Below, piece after piece: positions 55,716 through 64,000 of a stretch of DNA of 64,000 nucleotides (positions are counted from its first letter, which is position 1; each line of letters begins with the position of its first letter). Below the pieces are notes generated by a model. The model did not search any database. It worked only from the letters and a program-made list of their open reading frames with translations, and was not told where the DNA came from. This DNA comes from Paraburkholderia kirstenboschensis. GTDB taxonomy: Bacteria > Pseudomonadota > Gammaproteobacteria > Burkholderiales > Burkholderiaceae. Made by a program: the position numbers and the translations under genes. The stretch is from the NCBI RefSeq assembly GCF_904848585.1, contig NZ_CAJHCR010000007.1:124001-188000 (forward strand). The letters run 5' to 3'.

Positions 55716-56156
55716 TTAATCGTAATGCCGATGCTTATGATGCTTCTTGCCCGAACGATAATCGCGCGAGTAGTCGTCGGCATACGGGTTGGAGCGCGAG
55801 ATATTGCCGCCGAGCGCGGAGCCCGCGCCGCCGCCCAAGGCTGCGCCGATCAGGCCGCCGCCACGTCCGCCCATCGCGTTGCCGGCTGCGGTGCCCGCAC
55901 CGCCGCCCAGCGCGCCGCCTACGATGGCGCCCGTGCGCTCACGACGGTTCGACGTCACCGCGCCGCCTGCGCCGCCGCCCACCGCGCCGCCAATCACAGC
56001 ACCCGTGCTGCCGCCGACCGCGCCGCCCAATGCGGCACCCGCTACGCCACCAAGCGCGCCGCCCAGCGCATTGTTCATATCGCCGGCCATAGCCGAGAAC
56101 GACGCCGCGCTCGTGAGCGCTGCAACAGCTACAATTTTCAGAATTCGCTTCGACAT
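55716..56156 (-). CDS. glycine-zipper outer-membrane-type protein
   Basis: About 146 residues with a signal peptide (KIVAVAALTSAASFSAMAG), then long runs of GGALGG/GGAVGG glycine zippers broken by TSNRRERTGAIVGG, ending in a His/Lys/Tyr-rich tail (KKHHKHRHYD). Glycine zippers pack membrane helices. Similar YMGG-like proteins are exported envelope proteins of unknown role. The DNA is repetitive because of the Gly codons. Confidence 0.82.
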   Translation of the reverse strand: MSKRILKIVAVAALTSAASFSAMAGDMNNALGGALGGVAGAALGGAVGGSTGAVIGGAVGGGAGGAVTSNRRERTGAIVGGALGGGAGTAAGNAMGGRGGGLIGAALGGGAGSALGGNISRSNPYADDYSRDYRSGKKHHKHRHYD

Positions 56157-56294
56157 AAGAGGTCTTTGGTTTTTATGAGACGGCGCGAGTATAACCGGCG
56201 ATCCGAAAGGCTTCTGTAACCGCCTCATCGCGTACCGGTAAGACGTGTAACAAATCCTGCCGCGCCGTCCTTGGCTCTTGCAGCCGCCTGCGCG

Positions 56295-57983
56295 TCAGCG
56301 CCTGCGTTTCTTTTTCAGTTCGATGGTTTCGAACAGTTCATAGTTCGCTGTAGGCGTCAGGTCCGCGCCGGGCGCATGATAGTAGTTCATCGTGATGGTC
56401 GTCTCGCCGCCCGGATGGCCCGGGTCATGATCGAACACGGCGATGCCGTAGCCGGTGCCGGTATCGCGTTGCGCGGACCAGATCGCGTCTTCGACCGCAT
56501 CGGCGCTCGCCCGCACGAACGTGCCTGCCGTGCTGCCCGGAACCGGACGGTTAGGTCGCGTGAAAATGCGCGCTTGCGGCAGGCCGGTGCCCGCGTCGAC
56601 ACCGTACACGTCGAGTGGCGCGCTCGTACCGCCACCGCCGAGAATCAGGTGGATCGTGCCGTGGCTCGTATCGAATGTCGACGCCCCCGCGGAAATCGCC
56701 GACATCACCGGCTTTGGCTGCAATGTATCGACGGGACGACCCGTTGCGATATCGGTGCCCTTGTTGTGATTGCAGCCGCGCACGGGATAGCTGCGCTCAT
56801 AGTCGTGATCGTGGCCGCATAGCACGAGGTCCACGCCATAGCGGTCGAACAGCGGCAGCCAGGCTTCGCGGATGCCTTTATCGGAACCGTTGCCCGTCTT
56901 CGAAGAACTCAACGCGTCCTGATGCATCTGCACGACGATCCAGTCGACGTCGTCGTCCTGGGTCGCGTGGCGGAGCGTCTTCTCCAGCCAGCGCGTTTGC
57001 TCTCCGCCGCTGTAGCCGCGCACATAGAATGACGTGCCTGGCTCGATCGGCGGATTGCCCGTGCTCGCTGCCGGCACGAGCGGTGCCGGCCCGGCCACGA
57101 ACGCGGCGGCGTCCTGATAGACGACGTCGTCTGCATCGAGCGAAATGAACAGCACCGAGCTCACGCGAAAGCTGTACCAGCGCCCCTGAAAGCGCGTGTG
57201 ATTATCAGGCAGCGTGTAGCGCGCGAGGTACGACGCGAACCCTTGCTCGCCGTTGTGAAACTCGATCTCGTGATTGCCGGGGCACGGCATCCACGGACGA
57301 TTCGCGGCCGAACTTTGACAGTTGTTGCCGAAGTCGCGCCACACTTCGGGCTGCTGTGTCGGGTTCAGATTCGCATAACAAAGGTCGCCGTTGAGCAGGT
57401 GGAACAGCGGTTGAAAGCGCTCGACCGCCTGCACCGCGAAGCGGCTTTGCGGCGACGACAGCACCCAGCCGGTATTGGGCGTGGCGAGGTCGCCATAACT
57501 CGTCCAGCGAAACGGTGCGCGGCCTCGCGGCGCCGTGCGGAAGCCGCCGCTAAAGGGCTGCGCCGCGTTGCTGTCGTTATCGGCCGTGACCTCGTATTCG
57601 TAGCTCGTGTCGGGCTTGAGGTCGCGCAGGCGCGCGTGATAGTTGAATACCACTTCGCCATTGAGGCCGTCGGTGTACGTGGTCTGCACGCCATGCACGA
57701 TCCGTTTGCCCTCTCCAACCCGGCCAATGCGCAAATGCGGCTTCACGGCAGCCGCGAGCGATGCCCACGACACCGTGACTTCACTGCATGGATCGTTGCC
57801 CCAGGTGAGGTGTACCTGCTCGGGTGTGCCGTCCGGCGTGCCGCTCGCGGCGCGCGCTGTTGAGAGCGCGCTGGCGGCGCTAGCGAGACCCGATGCGCCG
57901 GCGAACTTCAGGAACCCGCGACGCGAAACGATGGAAGCGCCCTGATCGGCTGGCGAAGCCTTAGCGTTTTTTGTGTTCGACAT
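56295..57983 (-). CDS. Tat-exported purple acid phosphatase-like metallophosphoesterase
   Basis: About 562 residues. The ATG at 57983 gives a Tat signal (SRRGFLKFAGASGLASAASA). An N-terminal fibronectin-like PAP domain (VHLTWGNDPCSEVTVSWAS, YEYEVTADND) is followed by a metallophosphoesterase core: YGDLATP, LLNGDLCYAN, PCPGNHEIEF, VQMHQDAL and CGHDHDYERSYPV. The metal ligands are all present. It should hydrolyse phosphate esters in the periplasm. No pho box was recognised upstream. Confidence 0.93.
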   Translation of the reverse strand: MSNTKNAKASPADQGASIVSRRGFLKFAGASGLASAASALSTARAASGTPDGTPEQVHLTWGNDPCSEVTVSWASLAAAVKPHLRIGRVGEGKRIVHGVQTTYTDGLNGEVVFNYHARLRDLKPDTSYEYEVTADNDSNAAQPFSGGFRTAPRGRAPFRWTSYGDLATPNTGWVLSSPQSRFAVQAVERFQPLFHLLNGDLCYANLNPTQQPEVWRDFGNNCQSSAANRPWMPCPGNHEIEFHNGEQGFASYLARYTLPDNHTRFQGRWYSFRVSSVLFISLDADDVVYQDAAAFVAGPAPLVPAASTGNPPIEPGTSFYVRGYSGGEQTRWLEKTLRHATQDDDVDWIVVQMHQDALSSSKTGNGSDKGIREAWLPLFDRYGVDLVLCGHDHDYERSYPVRGCNHNKGTDIATGRPVDTLQPKPVMSAISAGASTFDTSHGTIHLILGGGGTSAPLDVYGVDAGTGLPQARIFTRPNRPVPGSTAGTFVRASADAVEDAIWSAQRDTGTGYGIAVFDHDPGHPGGETTITMNYYHAPGADLTPTANYELFETIELKKKRRR

Positions 57984-58071
57984 GTCTATGTTTTGTGGGT
58001 AGGAAGAACTGGCGTCTTTGACCAGCGATCCTAGTCGCGAAACAGTGACAGTTGAATGAAAACGGCAAACG

Positions 58072-58515
58072 CTAATGCCTGGGCGGCTGTGGGTTGTTGG
58101 CAGGATTCGTATCGAACTTCGAAACGCGTTCGATACCGCTTTTAATGCCGCCGGATGTGCCGCTCCCACTGCATAGCGCCAATATTTCGGTCTCCATCTC
58201 ATCGGCCGTCTGCCCGTCGTAGATCTGTTCGCCATTCACGTAGACCGTGAACGACCGCAGGTACTTCGCTTTCTTCTCCGGGTTTTCGATCGTCTCGCGC
58301 GTCCACTGATAAAGCGAATATTTCTCGATACCAAGCCGCTCCGCCTCGCTCACGTAATCCGCGAATGCGTCGTACTGACAAATCACGGTCGCGTTATGCC
58401 GAAGCAAAATCCTCTGAAGCGCAACCTGCGCCGCGCCGGAAGAATCGGCGCGCAAGGCGCTGGCAAGTTCTGGCGAGACGGTGAGCCGTAGCTGGAATTT
58501 GAGAGTCGAGTCCAC
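58072..58515 (-). CDS. conserved-looking hypothetical protein
   Basis: 147 residues, soluble, no signal peptide. The N-terminal FQLRLTVSPELASALRA and the middle YVSEAERLGIEKYSLYQWTRETIENPEKKAKYLRSFTVYVNG suggest an alpha/beta fold. The tail is Gly/Ser/Asn/Pro-rich. It lies 88 bases upstream of the phosphoesterase gene on the same strand. I do not recognise a family. Confidence 0.65.
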   Translation of the reverse strand: MDSTLKFQLRLTVSPELASALRADSSGAAQVALQRILLRHNATVICQYDAFADYVSEAERLGIEKYSLYQWTRETIENPEKKAKYLRSFTVYVNGEQIYDGQTADEMETEILALCSGSGTSGGIKSGIERVSKFDTNPANNPQPPRH

Positions 58516-58659
58516 ATGTCCCCCACTGTGGGATGTAGGCGACGTATTCGCCGCCTCATAATGCGCAGCATACGCTTACCGTTGCCGCTCGCCACGGCTG
58601 CGAAAGAGACCGGTCTTTGTTTCGCTGACCCGCTACGACAAAAAACCGGTAGTGCCCGC

Positions 58660-60594
58660 TTAGGCCGGATTCACCGATTGCGCGGCAAGCTTTTCGTCAA
58701 TGCGCGCGATCTCGCAGCCTTGCACCGGTTTGCCGAGTAAAAAGCCTTGCGCGTGCGTGCAGCCGGAACGGCGCACGAAGTCGAGTTGCTCTTCCGTTTC
58801 GATGCCTTCGGCCGTGGTCGGCATGCCGATTTCGCGCGCCAATGCGACGATGCCTCGCACGACCGCGGCAGATTCGCGTCGATGCACCGACTCCTTGACG
58901 AACGAACTGTCGATCTTCAGCTTGTCGAATGTGAAACGCACGAGCGTCGACATGGTCGAGAAGCCAGTGCCGAAATCGTCGAGCGCAAGGCCGATACCCA
59001 ATGCACGCAACCGCGAGATATTGCGCCGGGTCACCACGTCGTCGTTCAGCAGCACCGTCTCCGTCACCTCGATGTTAAGACGCTCGGGCGGAAGCCGCGT
59101 CTTGCGAAGCACGCCCGCAACGATCGAGGCGAACGTCTCTTCACGCAATTGCACCGGCGATACATTGACCGCGACGGGAACCTTGTCGCGCCACATGACC
59201 GCTTCCTTGCAGGACTGCAATAACGCCCATTCGCCGAGCGCGAGGATGAGGCCGGTACGCTCCGCAGTCGGAATGAAAGCCGAGGGCGACAGCTCGCCGC
59301 GTGTCGGGTGCGTCCAGCGAATCAGCGCCTCGCGGCCCGTCACAAAGCCGCTGGCCACATCGACAATCGGCTGATACTCCATGCGCAGTCCGCTGAACGA
59401 ACGCAGCGCTCCTTCCAGGTCGCTGCGCAGCAGGCTCAGGTTTTCGTCGGATACATGCTGCTCCGCGTCGAAAATCAGGTACGCGCTCTTGCCGCTGCGC
59501 TTGACCGCGTATAACGCGCGGTCGGCGCAAATCAGCAACTGCGGCCCGGTCGAAGCGTGCTCGGGACACAGCGCAACCCCCACACTCGCGCCGATATGAA
59601 CGAGCGCGTCACTCAACGCGAAAGGCCGAGCCAGCGTTTTGACGATGCTGTCCGCCAGCACGCGCACATCGCGGGACGGGTCGGGTGCTTCTGAAATGAC
59701 CACGAATTCATCGCCCGCAAGGCGCCCGACGATGTCGGTGGCAGGCAGCACTTCACGCAAGCGGACCGCGGCCTCCTGAAGAATCTGGTCGCCGGCGGCA
59801 TGACCCAGGCTGTCGTTGATTGCCTTGAAGCCGTCCAGGTCGATCAATAGAACAGCGAACAATGGCTCGCGATGCGACGCGCCCACCGCCGTGCGCTCCA
59901 GCAGCAATTCATTAATGCGCGCCCTATTCGGCAAGCCTGTAAGGCTATCGTGATGCGCGAGCCTCTGACTGTTTTCGCGCGCGAGCAGCAGCGCGACCGT
60001 ATCGCGATTGCTGCGAAGCGCCACGGTCAGAAAACCGGCGGCACAGAACGGCGCCTGAAACAGCAGCACGAGTTTTCCCGAGCCGGGCGACAACGCCGCG
60101 CCAACGCCCAGCAAACCGAGAATGAAGAGGATCTGCAGCATGACGAGCCGCGGCGTGGCCGCATTGCGTCCGGCCAGCCCGCCGACGACGCCGACGGCGC
60201 AAACGTTGCCAAGCAGAAAAAGCGTCGCGTCGCCGCTGATATTGCAGAGCAAACTGCCGAAGCCGAACAACGCGCTCCACACAATGCTCGCGAGCACAAA
60301 CGAGGAGGTAGGCGTTGGCAGACCGCGCGCACTACAGCGGCAACACAGCCAGATAAGCCAGAGACGCACCATGAGCAGCAAAACAACGGCGCCGGTCCAA
60401 GTCGCATATAGCAGGATTGGATACAGATAGCAGGCAGTCGCGCAGACGCTGATTTCGCAGATCGACGCGAACACGATTGACGATGTGCGCGTGAAAAGAT
60501 TGGCGAGGAGTATCTGCCGGTTCTCGGGGCTCAGGTTCTGAGCGGAAGAGACGATCCACCTGAAAAATGGAGACCTTGGTTCGCTAAAAGCCAT
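58660..60594 (-). CDS. membrane GGDEF-EAL protein (c-di-GMP turnover)
   Basis: 644 residues. About six N-terminal membrane helices (to about 195) are followed by a GGDEF domain (about 210-370: HHDSLTGLPNRARINELLL, DLDGFKAINDSLGHAAGD, signature AGDEF) and an EAL domain (about 390-630: GREALIRWTHP, LDDFGTGFSTMSTL, KIDSSFVK). AGDEF can still be active, and the EAL residues for metal binding look intact, so it may be bifunctional or mainly a phosphodiesterase. Divergent from the glpS-type gene. Confidence 0.95.
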   Translation of the reverse strand: MAFSEPRSPFFRWIVSSAQNLSPENRQILLANLFTRTSSIVFASICEISVCATACYLYPILLYATWTGAVVLLLMVRLWLIWLCCRCSARGLPTPTSSFVLASIVWSALFGFGSLLCNISGDATLFLLGNVCAVGVVGGLAGRNAATPRLVMLQILFILGLLGVGAALSPGSGKLVLLFQAPFCAAGFLTVALRSNRDTVALLLARENSQRLAHHDSLTGLPNRARINELLLERTAVGASHREPLFAVLLIDLDGFKAINDSLGHAAGDQILQEAAVRLREVLPATDIVGRLAGDEFVVISEAPDPSRDVRVLADSIVKTLARPFALSDALVHIGASVGVALCPEHASTGPQLLICADRALYAVKRSGKSAYLIFDAEQHVSDENLSLLRSDLEGALRSFSGLRMEYQPIVDVASGFVTGREALIRWTHPTRGELSPSAFIPTAERTGLILALGEWALLQSCKEAVMWRDKVPVAVNVSPVQLREETFASIVAGVLRKTRLPPERLNIEVTETVLLNDDVVTRRNISRLRALGIGLALDDFGTGFSTMSTLVRFTFDKLKIDSSFVKESVHRRESAAVVRGIVALAREIGMPTTAEGIETEEQLDFVRRSGCTHAQGFLLGKPVQGCEIARIDEKLAAQSVNPA

Positions 60595-60954
60595 GACCTA
60601 CGCATTTTTAATGGTTAGTGAATCGAACGGGCAGCGTGGGTCCCGATTATTACGTAAACATAAGTCGAAAGGTCAAATCGGCCAGGAGTCGGCGTAAATC
60701 GCCTTTCCCAATTGTTGGGCATTCCGAGAAAGCGGCAGGCTGCTAGTCGAGGCTTACGGAGACGCAAATCGACAAGGTTCTCTATTTCCGCCTTTCGTAA
60801 GGTTAACCCCGATTTAAACGCAAACCAACAAAAGGGACATTCTGTTTGCTGCATGTAATCAGAGTGCAAACCAATTGATGCCCGCCGCGAAGCTCCGGCT
60901 TTGCGGACGGCGCACAGACACACAGACATATCTCGCGCCTGAAAGGAGAGCAAT
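60595..60954. other. divergent gap between GGDEF-EAL gene and glycerol ABC operon
   Basis: 360 bases. It is AT-richer than the flanks in parts (60600-60680, 60800-60870), as expected for promoters. I see no gene and no clear operator. Confidence 0.45.
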
Positions 60955-62049
60955 TTGGTCCTGGAACTGGAGCAAGTCAGTGTCGTTTCTGGCGGGCAAC
61001 CGTATCTGTACGGCGTGGATTTGCGTCTCGTGCCAGGCGCCATCAATGTGTTGCTCGGCCCCACCCAGGCAGGCAAGACCACGCTAATGCGCGTCATGGC
61101 GGGACTGGACAGGCCAAGTGCGGGCCGCGTGCTCGTCGACGGCCAGGATGTGACAGGCGTCAGTGTGCGCCAGCGCAACCTTGCAATGGTCTATCAGCAG
61201 TTCATCAATTACCCGGCGATGACGGTGTTTCAGAACATCGCCTCGCCGCTCCAGTTACAGAAGACCGATCCCGCCGAAATCCGCCGACGCGTGCAGGAAG
61301 TCGCGGCCAAACTGCATATCGAGCATCTGCTGGAGCGGCGGCCGAGCGAACTGTCAGGCGGCCAGCAGCAGCGGTGCGCGCTGGCCCGTGCGCTCGTGAA
61401 GCGCACATCGCTCGTGTTGCTCGACGAACCGCTCGTCAATCTCGACTACAAGCTGCGCGAAGAATTGCGCATGGAACTCGCCACGCTTTTCGCGGACGGC
61501 AAGACGACCGTGGTGTACGCGACCACCGAGCCGCTGGAAGCACTGCTGCTCGGCGGCTATACCGCGATCGTCGATAAAGGCCGCGTGCTGCAATTCGGTC
61601 CGACGCTCGACGTCTATAACGCACCGGTCAACGTCGGCGCCGCAGCCGTCTTCAACGATCCGCCGATGAACATGCTCACGAGCGAAATGAACGGTAACGG
61701 CAGCGCGCGACTGCCGATCGGCATCGACGTGCCGATCCGCCGCGGTACCGCTGTGAACGGCACATGCCGCATCGGCATCCGGCCCGGGCACTTGCGTCTT
61801 GCAGCGAAGACATCGCGTGCGATCGCCGTTCCATGCCGGCTCGAACTTGCCGAATTGAGCGGCTCGGAAACCTATCTGCACCTGCACACGCTCAATGGCG
61901 GCATTGATCTCGTCGCGCAGTTGCAAGGCGTGCATCAGATCGAACTCGGCACGCAACTCGACGTATTCATCGACCCCGACGAACTGTTTGTGTTCGGCGC
62001 GGATACGAAGCTCGTATCCAGCCCGGAGGCGGCTTATGGCGCGCATTGA
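60955..62049 (+). CDS. glpS: glycerol-type ABC transporter ATPase GlpS-like
   Basis: 364 residues, TTG start at 60955 behind AAAGGAG. Walker A is the unusual GPTQAGKTTLM, typical of GlpS. The signature LSGGQQQRCALARAL and Walker B LVLLDEPLVNLD are normal. The H-loop His is missing (YATTEPLEAL in place of a THD-type motif). It overlaps the next ATPase gene by 14 bases. GlpSTPQV is the ATP-driven glycerol uptake system described in Rhizobium. The permease that follows supports the assignment; polyol uptake remains possible. Confidence 0.82.
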   Translation: MVLELEQVSVVSGGQPYLYGVDLRLVPGAINVLLGPTQAGKTTLMRVMAGLDRPSAGRVLVDGQDVTGVSVRQRNLAMVYQQFINYPAMTVFQNIASPLQLQKTDPAEIRRRVQEVAAKLHIEHLLERRPSELSGGQQQRCALARALVKRTSLVLLDEPLVNLDYKLREELRMELATLFADGKTTVVYATTEPLEALLLGGYTAIVDKGRVLQFGPTLDVYNAPVNVGAAAVFNDPPMNMLTSEMNGNGSARLPIGIDVPIRRGTAVNGTCRIGIRPGHLRLAAKTSRAIAVPCRLELAELSGSETYLHLHTLNGGIDLVAQLQGVHQIELGTQLDVFIDPDELFVFGADTKLVSSPEAAYGAH

Positions 62050-63156
62050 GTTCCAGAATCTCGCGCACGCGTATCGTCCAAAGCCGGCGACGCTCGACGA
62101 CTACGCGCTGCAACCCATGAGCATGGTCTGGGAAGACGGTGGCGCTTATGCGTTGCTCGGACCGTCTGGTTGCGGCAAGACCACGTTGCTGAACATCGTG
62201 TCGGGTCTCGTCAAGCCGTCCGAGGGCAAGGTGCTGTTCGACGGACGCGACGTGACCGCGCTGGGCGCACGCGAGCGCAACATCGCGCAGGTGTTCCAGT
62301 TCCCGGTGATCTACGACACCATGAGCGTGTTCGACAACCTCGCGTTTCCGCTGCGCAACCGCAAAATGCCGGCAGCCGAAGTGAAAAAGCGCGTGCACGA
62401 AGTGGCCGAAATTCTCGACATGACGCGCGATCTGCCGCATAAGGCGAGCAACCTGGCGGCGGACGCGAAGCAGAAAATTTCACTGGGGCGCGGCCTTGTG
62501 CGCCAGGACGTCGCAGCGATCCTTTTCGACGAGCCGTTGACCGTGATCGATCCGGCCATGAAATGGATGTTGCGCCGGCAGTTGAAGAAAATCCATCAGC
62601 AACTCAAGCTCACGCTCATCTACGTCACGCACGATCAGGTCGAGGCACTCACCTTCGCTGACGAAGTCGTGGTCATGACAAACGGTCGCGTCGTTCAGAA
62701 GGGCGGCGCCGATGCGCTTTTTCTAAGGCCGGATCACGCGTTTGTCGGCTACTTCATCGGTAGCCCCGGCATGAATCTTTGCCCAATCGAGCTTGACGCG
62801 GACGGCGCGAGAATCGGCGCGCAGCGGCTCGCTCTCGACGCCGGCACACTCGCGACGCTAAGAGATGCGCACCAGCACGCAAACGCCGCGCTCACATTAG
62901 GCATTCGCCCAGAGTTCGTGCGGCTCGCACAGGAAAGCGAAGCGGGTGCGGTCAAGGCGCAGGTGTTGCGCGCGCAACAGCTCGGCAACTATCAGCTCGT
63001 CACAGCGCAATGCGACGGCCATCTGTTCAACGCGAAGCTCGATCCGCATGTTCGCGTGGTGGACGGACCGGCCTGGCTGCGCCTCGCCGCGCCTGAAACG
63101 GTGTTCTTCTGCAACGACGAAAGAATCGACGCACGCATCTCCGAAGGGGCCGCGCG

Positions 63157-63160
<4 letters not shown>
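62036..63160 (+). CDS. glpT: glycerol-type ABC transporter ATPase GlpT-like
   Basis: About 374 residues, ATG at 62036 behind GGAGG. Walker A GPSGCGKTTLLNI, Walker B AILFDEPLTVID and H-loop YVTHDQVEAL are intact. The LSGGQ signature is replaced by LAADAKQKISLGRG. Its defect is thus the complement of the upstream ATPase, as expected for an obligate heterodimer with one working ATP site. Overlaps the permease start (ATGA). Confidence 0.82.

Positions 63161-64000
<840 letters not shown>

Noticed and set aside
55789..56090. GC-rich repetitive DNA resembling a repeat array or CRISPR
   Set aside because: Repeats are irregular Gly/Ala codon runs of the glycine-zipper protein; there are no uniform repeats with unique spacers.

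Overview
The window is high-GC, densely packed proteobacterial DNA. The gene families (UgpC-type sugar ABC systems, YbfB-type MFS, DUF3309, DUF4399, TRAP DctQM fusions, TTG/GTG starts behind good Shine-Dalgarno sites) fit a Burkholderiaceae chromosome, most like Paraburkholderia/Caballeronia. The genus is an inference. I see no rRNA, tRNA, IS element, prophage or CRISPR array.

Region 1 (about 180-20,720) is the unusual part: an apparently self-contained export system for small double-glycine leader peptides. Five intact peptide genes (257, 12792 minus, 19128, 19879, 20441) and one decayed copy (19489-19643) share a leader of the pattern DL[ST]...LDxxAMxA[IV]RGG. Four of the leaders are exactly 26 residues long. 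Four peptide genes have a GG-N10-GC sigma-54 promoter, and the locus encodes its own sigma-54 activator with no receiver domain. Three of these predicted transcripts begin with the same CGAGCA/TGCTCG hairpin. The export machinery is one minus-strand series: NodT-type outer-membrane lipoprotein, double-FHA membrane protein, HlyD adaptor, parvulin-type isomerase, a C39-peptidase ABC exporter carrying two cyclic-nucleotide-binding domains, then the sigma-54 activator. Around it lie a PP2C phosphatase, a membrane Ser/Thr kinase with a DUF4384-like tail, a secreted caspase-like/FGE-like fusion and two DUF4399 proteins. The kinase, phosphatase and FHA proteins together resemble the threonine-phosphorylation switch of type VI secretion, here beside a type I-like exporter.

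Region 2 (20,720-34,700): a TetR gene with two operator-like palindromes and an MFS transporter, a DUF3309 peptide, an SDR, then a catabolic operon (TRAP DctP and DctQM, VOC protein, RuBisCO-like protein, DUF1537 sugar-acid kinase) divergent from a LacI regulator with mirrored operator-like sites. The RuBisCO-like protein plus DUF1537 kinase suggests acid-sugar (apionate-type) catabolism. A 24-residue membrane peptide with a strong terminator, an AsnC regulator, another MFS protein and an Sfp-type phosphopantetheinyl transferase follow.

Region 3 (34,700-49,340): a minus-strand operon (MBL-fold hydrolase, FAD monooxygenase, DUF2783, MFS) divergent from two overlapping IclR paralogues; a Fic protein behind an AT-rich leader; and a sugar ABC regulon (SDR, UgpC-type ATPase and RpiR regulator on minus; binding protein and two permeases on plus) with an RpiR/HexR-like palindrome in the divergent gap.

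Region 4 (49,340-64,000): DUF1330, a Pro/Gln-rich membrane-anchored protein, an MFS transporter divergent from a LysR gene, a CoA-transferase/crotonase pair, a glycine-zipper protein, a Tat-exported purple-acid-phosphatase-like enzyme, a GGDEF-EAL protein, and the start of a GlpSTP-type glycerol ABC operon whose two ATPases have complementary defects. The last gene runs off the window.
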